A DNA stretch of 64,000 bases from Gordonia oryzae (GTDB taxonomy: Bacteria; Actinomycetota; Actinomycetes; Mycobacteriales; Mycobacteriaceae): contig NZ_RKMH01000017.1 of NCBI RefSeq assembly GCF_003797185.1, forward strand, positions 1 through 64,000. Reading direction: 5' to 3'. Below the pieces are notes generated by a model. That model was not told the origin of the DNA. It worked only from the letters and a program-made list of their open reading frames with translations, and did not search any database. A program made the translations under genes and the position numbers. Of the stretch, positions 9,093-17,313 are shown in pieces; positions within the stretch are counted from its first letter, which is position 1, and each line of letters opens with the position of its first letter.

Positions 9093-10760
9093 ATGCTTGC
9101 CGCGTACACCGCTGCCCACCACATTCTCGCAGTGGGGCGAGCGCACGGAGTCCACACCGTCTTCGGGGTGCACGGCGCCAACATCGAGGACCTGTTTGCC
9201 GCAGGCCAGACCATGGGCATACCGATGGTGGTTGCCAAGCACGAGTTTGCGGCGGGCGCCATGGCCGATGGAGTTGCCAGGATGACCGGCGGTCCGGGCA
9301 TGGTGGTCACCACCTCCGGCGGCGGTGCACTGAATGTGGTTGCCGCGCTCGCGGAATCCTATGACAGCCGAGTACCGGTACTCGCGGTGATCGGCGCGCC
9401 GCCAACGACGCTGACCGCGCGGGGTGCCTTCCAGGACATGCTCGACCCGCCCGACACGATCGATCTCGCCGCCGTTCTCGGAGGCGTCACCGGACATTGC
9501 GTCGTGCTGCGCTCGGCCGCCGATCTCGCACCCGCACTCGAGGAGTCGTTCACCGCCCTGCATCGCGGTATGCCCGCCGCACTGATCGTGCCGAAAGACG
9601 TTCAGACGCAGACCTATGACCCCAGGGTTGCGTCCGGCATCTCGGAGATCGCCGATCCCGTGAAGCAGGATCAGGCATCGCTGGACGCCTTGGCCGAGCT
9701 CCTCGCCGAGCGCGTCACCGCGGGCGCACGCATCTGTGTGTGGGTCGGCGAGGAAGTGTCACGCGGCGATGCGGGCAACGCCCTCAGCGCGCTCGCGACA
9801 ATACTCGGCGCCACGATCGTCGCCGCCCCCGGTGGCGCCGATGCCGTCACCGACCTCACCACCCATGCAGGGGTGACCGGGGTGATGGGCCACCCGTCGG
9901 CAGCGCAGGCCCTCGCCGACGCCGACGTATGCCTTGCGGTCGGCACTCGGATGACGGTCACCGACCGTGGTGGCCTCGACGAGCTGCTCGAGGGGATCGA
10001 GCTGTATCACGTTGGCGAACACCATCCTCGGTACTCGAGCAAGACCGTTGCCGTTCCCTCGATCGCTGCGGCATTGACCCACCTCGTGGGGTCGTCGCTC
10101 CTGCGTCGACTCCCGCCGCCTCGCCCCCCGCGAGCGGTCATCGAGCACCTGACAACACCACCGGCCCCCGATCCGCAACTGCCCAGCCTACCGGCACTCA
10201 TGGCGGCGATCGACGCGCGCCTGCCCCGTGATGCGCGCGTGTTCGCCGACGCAGGCAACACCGGAGCCGCTGCGCTGCATCATCTGACACCTCGGCAATC
10301 CGGACGATTCACCGTCGCTCTCGGCATGGGCGGTATGGGGTACGCGATAGCCGCCGGAATCGGAGTAGCCATCGACGATCCTTCTCACCGAAGTGTGGTG
10401 ATCGCCGGCGACGGCGCCTTCTTCATGCACGGCATGGAGTTTCACACCGCGGTGGAGCATGACGCCCCGGTCACCCTGATCATCCTCAACAACAATGCCC
10501 ACGGCATGTGCGTGACCAGAGAGAATCTCTACTTCCCGGAAACAGCCAGTGTCAACCGGTTTCGCTCGTCGGATATTGCGGGCGCCCTCTCGACGATGTT
10601 CTCCGGGGTAACCGTCAGCCATCCCCGCGATGCCACCGACACCGGTCTGGCGTGTGCGGCATTGTTCGCCGAGCCCGGACCCAACTGTCTCGTCGTCGAA
10701 TGTCATAGCGATGAGTTCCCACCGTTCGCCCCCTTCCTGAACCGAGAGGCCCCCGCATGA
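9093..10760 (+). CDS. ThDP-dependent enzyme, acetolactate-synthase-like; first gene of a putative biosynthetic operon
   Basis: 555 aa with the three-domain ThDP fold. The N-terminal pyrimidine domain carries catalytic Glu51 (AKHEFAAGAMADG). The C-terminal domain carries the Mg/ThDP motif GDGAFF at 439-444 with NNN at 466-468. Family members decarboxylate 2-keto acids and join the resulting acyl carbanion to an aldehyde, keto acid or CoA ester. It is not the housekeeping IlvB, since no IlvN or IlvC is nearby and the body sequence is divergent. It heads four genes linked by 4-base ATGA overlaps, so it should act with the SRPBCC, KAS III-like and aminotransferase proteins. The product could be an acyloin or amino ketone (inference). 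Confidence 0.88.
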   Translation: MLAAYTAAHHILAVGRAHGVHTVFGVHGANIEDLFAAGQTMGIPMVVAKHEFAAGAMADGVARMTGGPGMVVTTSGGGALNVVAALAESYDSRVPVLAVIGAPPTTLTARGAFQDMLDPPDTIDLAAVLGGVTGHCVVLRSAADLAPALEESFTALHRGMPAALIVPKDVQTQTYDPRVASGISEIADPVKQDQASLDALAELLAERVTAGARICVWVGEEVSRGDAGNALSALATILGATIVAAPGGADAVTDLTTHAGVTGVMGHPSAAQALADADVCLAVGTRMTVTDRGGLDELLEGIELYHVGEHHPRYSSKTVAVPSIAAALTHLVGSSLLRRLPPPRPPRAVIEHLTTPPAPDPQLPSLPALMAAIDARLPRDARVFADAGNTGAAALHHLTPRQSGRFTVALGMGGMGYAIAAGIGVAIDDPSHRSVVIAGDGAFFMHGMEFHTAVEHDAPVTLIILNNNAHGMCVTRENLYFPETASVNRFRSSDIAGALSTMFSGVTVSHPRDATDTGLACAALFAEPGPNCLVVECHSDEFPPFAPFLNREAPA

Positions 10761-11422
10761 CCAGTCAGCCCACCCCACTCGCCGACCTCGGGGACCGTGC
10801 GGCCGATCTCGACGGCCTCATCCGCGTCGAGACGCACCCCCGCGCGACCGCGACACCGATCATCGTCGACATGCTCCGCTCGGTGTACCCGCACGACAAG
10901 ATCTTCGGGGAGTTCTGCCCCGTCCAGGGTTTTGTCGATGCCCCGCCACGCGAGCTGTTCTCCTGGCTCTCCGACACCCGTTCGCTGGAGGAATGGACCT
11001 ACAGTCTGCGCGGATTCACCGAAACCGACGAGCCTGGCCTGTGGGTTGCCCAGGACCGACTCGGCGACAACACCGACATCTACACCCGCACCATCGCCGA
11101 TCCGCATGCGATGACCGTCGACTACCACTGCGCATGGGATCAAGGCGAGCACCTGTGGATGATTTACCTGATGCGGGTGGTCGATGCGCAGGTGGTGTTG
11201 AACCGCCCCGGTTCGGTGGTGCTCTGGAACAACTGCCGGCATCCCTTCTACGACGAGAATCCCTACCCCGACTCCGCGCCGCCCGATCGCCCGGTGTGGG
11301 TGGGCGACTTCTGGGAGATGTTCTCTGCCGGACACCAACTCGAGCTCAGCAACCTCACTGCGATCGCCGAGTTCCGCCACCACAACAACCTGCCCCTCAC
11401 CCCGGAATGGATGACGTCATGA
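10757..11422 (+). CDS. SRPBCC/polyketide-cyclase-like protein
   Basis: 221 aa. The central part (FCPVQGFVDAPPRELFSWLSDTRSLEEWTYSLRGF) fits the START/SRPBCC helix-grip fold that binds hydrophobic ligands in a deep pocket. Members act as cyclases, aromatases or carriers in natural-product pathways. The extra N-terminal stretch of about 45 residues and the Trp/His-rich C-terminus are unusual. The start ATG overlaps the previous stop (ATGA), and its own stop overlaps the next start, so translation is coupled on both sides. The ligand is unknown. Confidence 0.65.
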   Translation: MTSQPTPLADLGDRAADLDGLIRVETHPRATATPIIVDMLRSVYPHDKIFGEFCPVQGFVDAPPRELFSWLSDTRSLEEWTYSLRGFTETDEPGLWVAQDRLGDNTDIYTRTIADPHAMTVDYHCAWDQGEHLWMIYLMRVVDAQVVLNRPGSVVLWNNCRHPFYDENPYPDSAPPDRPVWVGDFWEMFSAGHQLELSNLTAIAEFRHHNNLPLTPEWMTS

Positions 11423-12465
11423 CCGCCTCGACCGGATCTGATCAAGCCCGCCCAGCAGTGATCCTGCGCGATCTCGCCGCCTATCTGCCCGACAACCGGG
11501 TGCCGGCCGACTATTTTGCCCACTACGCCACCGACGACGATCTCGCGGACAACGTGATGTTCGCGGCTCCCGCCTTTCGTCATCACGCCGCCGACGGCGA
11601 GACCTCGGCGGACATGATGGTCTCGGCGACAGACATTCTCACCGACCGTCATGGTCCGGACTATCTCGACGACGTGAGCGTTGTGCTCACCCACAGCCAA
11701 CTGCCCGAGGTCCCGGTACGGGGGTGCGGTGGGGAGTTGGCGCATCGGCTGGGTCTACGGCCCCGTACCGTCCTCGACGTCCACAACGCGGGTTGTGCGG
11801 CATTCATGCACATGATCGATATTGCCGGCTCATTGCTCCGTGCCGATGGCGGTGGAACGGCGCTGATCGCCCTCGCACAGAACAGTGCTTCCCAGATCTT
11901 CACCCAGGAGCAGGTGCGGGGCAAAGCCCAAGCCGCCATCCCCGGTGATGGATCGGCGGTGGCACTGCTGACCCTCGGTGACGACGGGTCGCCGGTTCTC
12001 GGATCGGCCGCCCATTCCTTCGGTGAGTACTCGGCAGACATGGCGTCGGTGTCTTCTCCACCCCGGAAGTACTGGGAGGCCGGGGCCGGACAGATCCACA
12101 TCGGCTTCACCGAGTCGCGAATCACCAAGGTGCTCGCACGCGGTAACCGCATGGTGCCCGAGGTCGCGATCGAGGTGGCCGATGCGATCGGGATCGCTCC
12201 GTCGGCACTGGATTGGCTTATCACCAATCAGCCCAATCGGATCTTCTTGCGCAACTGGCGAGAAGCGCTCGAGCTCCCTGCCGAGCGTCACCCCGACACC
12301 TTCGACGAGTGCGGCAACCTCTTCGCCGTCGGCGTTCCGGTCACCCTCGACACCGCGATCAACGACGGCCGGATCCGGCCGGGGGATGTGGTGATGATGT
12401 CGGCGTTCGCCCACGCCGGCGATTTCGCCGCGGCCACCGCCATACGCTGGGCCGGCAGACGATGA
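11419..12465 (+). CDS. beta-ketoacyl-ACP synthase III-like enzyme with altered active site
   Basis: 348 aa, thiolase-fold FabH family. Nucleophile Cys126 (HNAGCAAF) is present, and the family asparagine is kept at Asn300 (ECGNLFAVGVP). The position of the catalytic histidine (PHQAN in FabH) reads TNQPN, so His is replaced by Asn270. Loss of this residue should weaken decarboxylative Claisen condensation and favour acyl transfer or a different condensation (inference from KAS III chemistry). It is not housekeeping FabH. The ATG overlaps the SRPBCC stop, and its stop overlaps the aminotransferase start. Confidence 0.85.
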   Translation: MTASTGSDQARPAVILRDLAAYLPDNRVPADYFAHYATDDDLADNVMFAAPAFRHHAADGETSADMMVSATDILTDRHGPDYLDDVSVVLTHSQLPEVPVRGCGGELAHRLGLRPRTVLDVHNAGCAAFMHMIDIAGSLLRADGGGTALIALAQNSASQIFTQEQVRGKAQAAIPGDGSAVALLTLGDDGSPVLGSAAHSFGEYSADMASVSSPPRKYWEAGAGQIHIGFTESRITKVLARGNRMVPEVAIEVADAIGIAPSALDWLITNQPNRIFLRNWREALELPAERHPDTFDECGNLFAVGVPVTLDTAINDGRIRPGDVVMMSAFAHAGDFAAATAIRWAGRR

Positions 12466-13520
12466 CCCGTCACCTACACTCGGCTCCCGATTCACCTCAG
12501 AAATCTGCGGCACCGCCACGTGTACGGCTCGATCTCAATGAATCCGCGTACGGGCCGTTGCCTACCCTGGCTCGCGCGCTGACCGATGCGGTGCCCTCAC
12601 TCAACCGCTATCCGGAGTTTCTGCCGGATCGGACCCGTCACGCCATCGCCGGGCATCTCGGCGTCGACGACGACGCGGTGACGGTAGGACCGGGCGCGAC
12701 CGGCGTACTCGCCGCCGCGCTGCGCTCGGCCCTGCAATACGGTGCACGACGCGGCCTATCGAATCCCGAATTACTCACCCCTATACCTACTTTCGGCGGC
12801 TATCCGATTCTCGCCGACAGTCTCGGCCTCCGACTGCGCGGCGTACCCCTCGGCGTGTCCGGCCGCCCGGACCTGCCGACTCTGTACGAGCAGGTCGGCC
12901 CCGAGACCGTCGCGGTCGCCGTGTGTTCACCGCACAACCCGACCGGCGCGGTTGTCGATCCCAGGGAATTGTTCGGCTTCTGTGCCGCACTTTCCGACGA
13001 CGTGACCCTGATCATCGATCAGGCCTATCTCGAATTCGCCGATACCGCACCGGATCTGCGGACTCTACTACAGGCACATCCGCGCGTCATTGCGGTAAGG
13101 ACTTTCAGCAAGGCTCACGGGCTCGCCGGACTGCGGATTGGTTACGGGGTGGGCCAAACCCGCTTGATCGACGAAATACGTTGTCACGAAGTACCTTTTG
13201 CTGTCGGATCGCTCGCCGAACTTGCGGTCCCACTAGCCCTCGACTCCTACGACGAGCTCGCCGAGCGGGTTCGGCAGATGCGCATCGAGCGCACATATCT
13301 CGTCGAGAGCCTGCACGACGCCGGCGCGAAACCACTTCCCAGCCACGCCAACTTCGTGTTCTTGCCCGGCGTCGAGGGCATCGCGCTCGGCGAGGTGCTC
13401 ACCGCCTGCGGCATAGCGGTCACACCGTATCGGCCATACGGCCTGCGTATCACCATCGGCGATCGGTGCGATACCGACCGCGTGATCCGAACACTGCAAG
13501 CGGTGGCCGCCTCGGCATGA
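12462..13520 (+). CDS. PLP-dependent aminotransferase, histidinol-phosphate aminotransferase-like
   Basis: 352 aa, fold-type I class II aminotransferase. It has the HisC-type N-terminus (RLDLNESAYGPLP), the PLP-phosphate region, CSPHNPTG, and the Schiff-base lysine Lys217 in TFSKAHGLAGLRIGYG. HisC normally sits with other his genes. None is here, so this is probably a recruited copy that transaminates a substrate or product of the upstream ThDP and KAS-like enzymes. It is the last gene of the four-gene operon, and an inverted repeat follows the stop codon. Confidence 0.88.
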   Translation: MTRHLHSAPDSPQKSAAPPRVRLDLNESAYGPLPTLARALTDAVPSLNRYPEFLPDRTRHAIAGHLGVDDDAVTVGPGATGVLAAALRSALQYGARRGLSNPELLTPIPTFGGYPILADSLGLRLRGVPLGVSGRPDLPTLYEQVGPETVAVAVCSPHNPTGAVVDPRELFGFCAALSDDVTLIIDQAYLEFADTAPDLRTLLQAHPRVIAVRTFSKAHGLAGLRIGYGVGQTRLIDEIRCHEVPFAVGSLAELAVPLALDSYDELAERVRQMRIERTYLVESLHDAGAKPLPSHANFVFLPGVEGIALGEVLTACGIAVTPYRPYGLRITIGDRCDTDRVIRTLQAVAASA

Positions 13521-13540
13521 AACTCCGGTGACGGTTTCAT
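13517..13540 (+). terminator. inverted repeat at the end of the biosynthetic operon
   Basis: ATGAAAC-N10-GTTTCAT spans the aminotransferase stop codon. The stem is short (7 bp) and no U-run follows. A second, imperfect inverted repeat (GCGGTGTTGAG with CTCAAC...CACCGC) lies about 20 bases further on and may complete the terminator. Confidence 0.4.
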
Positions 13541-13642
13541 GGCACTTGCGGTGGGCGGTGTTGAGCACCGGCATCTACCTGCTCAACCAACACCGCTCGC
13601 CCGCGACCGGACTGACCTGGTCCGCCCACGCTGCGACCTGCC

Positions 13643-13664
13643 GATCCGGTGGATCCACCGGATC
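13643..13664. repeat. perfect 22-bp palindrome
   Basis: GATCCGGTGGA followed directly by its exact reverse complement. It lies in the 210-bp gap between the aminotransferase and the DUF2231 gene, 69 bases before the latter. It may be an operator for that gene or part of a terminator. Confidence 0.7.
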
Positions 13665-13732
13665 GTGCGCATCGCCTGTCCGTATGTACGTCTCAGCGAT
13701 CCTTCAGCCGAGACGCGCAACACTTCTGACCC

Positions 13733-14206
13733 ATGGACACCATCAACGGCATCCCTGCCCATCCCCTTTTCGTTCACCTCGCGGTGGTAGCGATTCCGCT
13801 TGCCGCACTGCTCGCCGGGGTCGGCGCAGTGTGGCCGAGCGCCCGCCGCCGACTCGGCATCGTGCCGCTACTCGTCGCCACGATCGCCCTCGTGGTGACG
13901 CCGCTGACCACCTCGGCAGGCGAAGCTCTACAACAGAAGACCGCCCCTAATCCCGATCTTGTCCGTCATGCCGAACTCGGTGATCAGATGATCGCCTGGG
14001 TGGCAACACTGTTCACACTCACCGTGCTGTGGTGGGCGGCACACGATGAGCGCATTCTCGCCCGAGTGCCACGGCGGCCATCGGCACAGGTCAGCCGAAC
14101 GATCACGGTGATCCTGGCCGTGGCCATCGTCATCGTGGCCGTCGGCACGCTGGTGATGGTGGTGCTGGTGGGCGACGCCGGCGCCCGGTCGGTCTGGCTG
14201 CACTGA
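13733..14206 (+). CDS. DUF2231 membrane protein
   Basis: 157 aa with four predicted membrane helices: near 10-30, 42-62, 85-105 and 123-147. The N-terminal IPAHPLFVHLAVVAIPLAAL is the signature of DUF2231, whose conserved His residues in the membrane suggest heme or metal binding. Function is unproven in the family. It stands alone on this strand, and its 3' end faces the convergent redox operon ending at 14219. That neighbour also has a heme-type membrane protein, so an electron-transfer link is possible but not shown. Confidence 0.75.
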   Translation: MDTINGIPAHPLFVHLAVVAIPLAALLAGVGAVWPSARRRLGIVPLLVATIALVVTPLTTSAGEALQQKTAPNPDLVRHAELGDQMIAWVATLFTLTVLWWAAHDERILARVPRRPSAQVSRTITVILAVAIVIVAVGTLVMVVLVGDAGARSVWLH

Positions 14207-14218
14207 GTGGCGCGGCCC

Positions 14219-14449
14219 TCACCGCCAGCGCAACGCCCGCACCGGGCACAGCCGGATCGCGCTCACACCGAGGTCGGGATCGACATGCTCGTCGTGAACG
14301 ATCGGGTATCCCCACTCATCCGAGGTGAAGGCCGGCGAGAGCAGCTCCGAACAGACACCGCGCCCTTCGCAGGCAATCCGATCGACGGCCAGCCGGGCAT
14401 CCACCTCGGGAGCGGCGATTCCGGCCAGACGATTCCGAATCGACATCAC
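14219..14449 (-). CDS. small ferredoxin
   Basis: 76 aa. ACEGRGVCSELL supplies two cysteines and RLCPVRAL the third. This is the pattern of actinobacterial [3Fe-4S]/[4Fe-4S] ferredoxins of the FdxE/P450-partner type, shortened at the usual second cysteine position. It is the last gene of the redox operon, and its GTG/ATG start overlaps the stop of the NuoF-like gene. It probably carries electrons to or from the NuoF-like protein in the cytoplasm. Confidence 0.82.
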   Translation of the reverse strand: MMSIRNRLAGIAAPEVDARLAVDRIACEGRGVCSELLSPAFTSDEWGYPIVHDEHVDPDLGVSAIRLCPVRALRWR

Positions 14450-15522
14450 GCGACCCCGGCCTCGGTGGCGACGCGGACCGGCGGCGGCAGGAGGTGCGCG
14501 GCCACTCGCAATGCGCTATCGACGAACCCGGCCACGCCGTCGGGATGACGGCACGCACCACGCCGGTGCAGTAGCGCCAATCGCCGGGAGAGCAATCGAC
14601 GGTCACCGACGGTTGCGCGCCCGCCGATTACCCGGTCCAAGGCCTCGGCCAGTGCGGGCAGGCCGAACACACAGGGTCCGCACTGGCCGGCGGACTCAGC
14701 GCCGGCCCGTTCCACCACGCCGGCCACCAGCTCCCAGATGTCGGTGTGGGCGGGAACCGCATGAACGATCGCCGGGCCGACTCCCAGACCGTGCGGACCC
14801 AGACCCGCGCGTGACCAGCGGACCGACCGCGCCGCCCGCACCGGAAGCAGACCACCGCCGGCTCCGTTGAGCCATAGGAAATGTGAAGGCTCCGCCAGTC
14901 CTCCTGCAAGATCGAGCAGGTGCGCGATGCTCACACCGGCCGAGCTCTCATACACGCCCGGTCGGCAGACCGCGCCACCGATGGTCACCAGACGAGGGCC
15001 CGGTTCTTCATCGGTTCCGTACGACCGGAACCACCCAGGTCCGCGCCGCACGATCTGCTCGATGCGCCAGACCGTCTCGGCGTTGAACACCACGGTGGGG
15101 CCGATCGAACGACCTGCGGCGTCGCGCGCGCCGGAGGTGATCGGCGCAAAACGCATGAGGGGACGCGCATGTCCACCGGCGGCAAGGGCCGCCAACGACG
15201 ATTCCTCGGACGCCACATACCGATTCGGCACCTCTAGCCACTCCACACCGGCGGCCTGTACCCGGGCAAGGGTGTCCGATCCGCGGTGAGCGGCGATCAG
15301 CACGTTGTCTGCGGCTATGCGGTTCGCGGCCGCCAGCACCTCGTCGAGATGATGCGCGATCACGGCGCCGTCCTTGGCCGCCCCCAGTTCACCGTCGCAG
15401 GCGTTGATCACCACCATCGCGCGGTGCTCGTGCGCGGCGCGCAGTTTGATCGCTGTCGAGAAGCCCGCGCCACCGCGACCGCCGAGCCCCGCACGGGCCA
15501 CCAGGTCGATGAGATCTGTCAT
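14446..15522 (-). CDS. NuoF-like NADH:acceptor oxidoreductase subunit
   Basis: 358 aa. It has the complex I 51-kDa/NuoF layout: FMN loop GLGGRGGAGFSTAIKL near the N-terminus, NACDGELGAAKD, an SLBB-like domain (VTIGGAVCRPGVYE), and a C-terminal iron-sulfur region ESAGQCGPC...RGACRHPDG. The first cysteine of the NuoF SCGxCxPC motif is Ala, leaving three. It should take hydride from NAD(P)H via FMN and pass electrons on. The start ATG overlaps the stop of the membrane protein (ATGA); a longer upstream start is less likely. Confidence 0.82.
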   Translation of the reverse strand: MTDLIDLVARAGLGGRGGAGFSTAIKLRAAHEHRAMVVINACDGELGAAKDGAVIAHHLDEVLAAANRIAADNVLIAAHRGSDTLARVQAAGVEWLEVPNRYVASEESSLAALAAGGHARPLMRFAPITSGARDAAGRSIGPTVVFNAETVWRIEQIVRRGPGWFRSYGTDEEPGPRLVTIGGAVCRPGVYESSAGVSIAHLLDLAGGLAEPSHFLWLNGAGGGLLPVRAARSVRWSRAGLGPHGLGVGPAIVHAVPAHTDIWELVAGVVERAGAESAGQCGPCVFGLPALAEALDRVIGGRATVGDRRLLSRRLALLHRRGACRHPDGVAGFVDSALRVAAHLLPPPVRVATEAGVA

Positions 15523-16094
15523 GTCCACTCCCTCATCACAATCGCCGATCGAGACGGTCTGCTGCGTAGCGTCCTCGCGGGTTTCAGGAGCCGCCACACC
15601 ACCGCCAGCGCGGCGAGCGCCGTGGCCCCGATGGTGATCCAGGTGAGCACCGGAGTATCAGAGGCGGCCATCAGGAGTCCGTGGGCAAGTGCGCACACTG
15701 CCACCGCATAGGTGGCCCAGTGGATGGATCGCCACCATCGCTCTGGAATTCGGTACCGCAGAAGCGAACTCACGATCACGGCGAGCGCGAGGTCGGCGGC
15801 GACGGTTCCGAACGCCACGTCCATCCGCTGATACTCCGATGACAGCGGCACCAGCGTGGCCCACCAGCCGACATGCACATAGCTGTCGAGGACCGCGGTG
15901 AGCACGTGCACCCCGAGGAAGACGATGGCCGCCATCGCAAGCCCACGATGCACAGCGGTGATGACCGTCGCCGCCCGGGGTGATCGGATGCCGTCTGCCG
16001 CGGTGAGCACACCGAGGACGAGCACTCCGGTGAACATCAGCAGGGTGACCACTCCGGCGGCTCGCGAGAAATACCACAGCCAGGCGCTATCCAT
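15519..16094 (-). CDS. ferric-reductase-like transmembrane cytochrome b
   Basis: 191 aa with six hydrophobic helices. Conserved His residues sit in helices at the expected spacing for b-heme ligation (VHRGLAMAAIVFLGVHVLTAV and IHWATYAVAVCALAHGLLM). This matches the ferric reductase-like domain of FRE/NOX/MsrQ proteins, which move electrons across the membrane. It sits between apbE and the NuoF-like gene with coupled stops and starts. The likely path is NAD(P)H to NuoF-like protein or ferredoxin to hemes to an extracytoplasmic flavin (inference). Confidence 0.85.
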   Translation of the reverse strand: MDSAWLWYFSRAAGVVTLLMFTGVLVLGVLTAADGIRSPRAATVITAVHRGLAMAAIVFLGVHVLTAVLDSYVHVGWWATLVPLSSEYQRMDVAFGTVAADLALAVIVSSLLRYRIPERWWRSIHWATYAVAVCALAHGLLMAASDTPVLTWITIGATALAALAVVWRLLKPARTLRSRPSRSAIVMREWT

Positions 16095-17056
16095 CAGATC
16101 TCCTCACCGGTCGAACGCTCCGGCCATCCGGCAACCCTGTACTCATGGCCGTCGTGGTCGATGAGAAGTGCCGGTATTCCCCTGCGCGCCAACCACTCCA
16201 GTGCCTTGTTCGCGGCGATCACCGCTGCCGTCGAGGCAGCGTTGGCCAGGACGGTATCTGCGGCCATACAGGTGACCTGCGCCCACGGGGTACGCGCCGG
16301 TGCACCGGTGCGGGGATCGATGATGTGGTGCACGGCCCGTCGGCCATACTGCCAGGTCCGCACGCGAGTGGACGAGGTGGCGAAGGCCTGATTGGCATGA
16401 ACGCACACCGCCTGTCGGGTTCGGCCGGTCCAGTCGCGCACGCCGATCCGCCATCCGTCGCACGGCGGTGTTCCGGCACAGCCGATGTCTCCGCCCAGAT
16501 CGACCAGCACCCCGCCACCGACATACTCGGCGATCCGATTCGCACTCCGTTGCGCCGCATAAGCTTTGGCGCTGGAACCGAGGTCTAGCTGCGTGCCCAC
16601 CGGCAGGGTGACTCGACATCCGGTGAGCATGATGCGGGGCGTCGAAATGGGCTGGGGACGGCCGGGTTCCGTCGTTGGCCCCCTGCGGCGCACCACATCG
16701 AGATCGGCGTCATATCCGGCGGCCACCAGCGCAGCACCCGCGGCGGGAGTCACCAGGCCGTCGGTCATGTCTTCGACGCGCAGTGCGACGGTCAGGAGTT
16801 CGGCCAGTTCGGGTGACACGGCGAGCGTCGTACGGTCGCGGTCACGGAGTGCCTCTGTCGCTGCCAGTCGGTTGGTGCGCGACAATTCGGAATCGGGGCG
16901 AAACCGTGAGGCGACCGAGTCGAGTTCTGCGAGTTCGTTATCGAGGAACTCGAGGGCGGGCGGTAGCGCCGTCGGTTCGGTGACGAGCAGCCGCACGTCG
17001 GTGCCCAGCGCGCGCATCGTTGTCGCGTACACGGTCGAGCCGACGGTGGTGGTCAT
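16094..17056 (-). CDS. apbE: FAD:protein FMN transferase
   Basis: 320 aa. It has ApbE features: MGTDVRLL-like start (RALGTDVRLLV), LDLGSSAKAYAAQR, VDLGGDIGCAG, HIIDPRTGAPA and the C-terminal AASTAAVIAANKALEWL. The enzyme transfers FMN from FAD to a Thr or Ser in a target protein, normally at a (D)xx(S/T)GA(T/S) motif outside the cytoplasm. The start ATG overlaps the stop of the upstream 86-aa gene, which itself contains STGAT. No classical FMN_bind domain gene is seen in the operon. Confidence 0.92.
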   Translation of the reverse strand: MTTTVGSTVYATTMRALGTDVRLLVTEPTALPPALEFLDNELAELDSVASRFRPDSELSRTNRLAATEALRDRDRTTLAVSPELAELLTVALRVEDMTDGLVTPAAGAALVAAGYDADLDVVRRRGPTTEPGRPQPISTPRIMLTGCRVTLPVGTQLDLGSSAKAYAAQRSANRIAEYVGGGVLVDLGGDIGCAGTPPCDGWRIGVRDWTGRTRQAVCVHANQAFATSSTRVRTWQYGRRAVHHIIDPRTGAPARTPWAQVTCMAADTVLANAASTAAVIAANKALEWLARRGIPALLIDHDGHEYRVAGWPERSTGEEI

Positions 17057-17313
17057 GACGCACCCGTGTGAGCGTGCGGGGCATTCTCGGTGGTCTGCGC
17101 GGGAGCTGTCGGCGTCCACCCCGGTCCGCCGTTGTCACCGGTGTCGGCCGACGACGACGTGGTCGGGGCGGTGGCGCCGGTCGAGGTGGTCGCAGCATGG
17201 GTGTCGCCGCTCAGGGCCAGTCCGCCGGCGATGCCAGCGGTGGCGACGACCGCTCCGGCACACACAGCGGTGGTGATCCATCGGGCATGGGCAAGGGGCG
17301 GTGGGATGGGCAC
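17053..17313 (-). CDS. small membrane-anchored or secreted Thr/Ala-rich protein with an STGAT motif
   Basis: 86 aa. A hydrophobic helix (about 13-35, TTAVCAGAVVATAGIAGGLAL) after a short cytoplasmic segment would place the rest outside. The exported part is low-complexity Ala/Thr/Ser/Pro and contains TTSTGATAP, which matches the ApbE flavinylation core S/T-G-A-T. It is the first gene of the apbE operon. GAGGAG lies 6 bases before the GTG start. Either it is a minimal flavin carrier for this system, or the motif is a chance product of a Thr-rich linker. Confidence 0.7.
   Translation of the reverse strand: MPIPPPLAHARWITTAVCAGAVVATAGIAGGLALSGDTHAATTSTGATAPTTSSSADTGDNGGPGWTPTAPAQTTENAPHAHTGAS

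Noticed and set aside
14219-14449. This ferredoxin as the missing partner of the Rieske oxygenase at 55-57 kb
   Set aside because: It is 40 kb away and embedded in another redox operon; no evidence links them.
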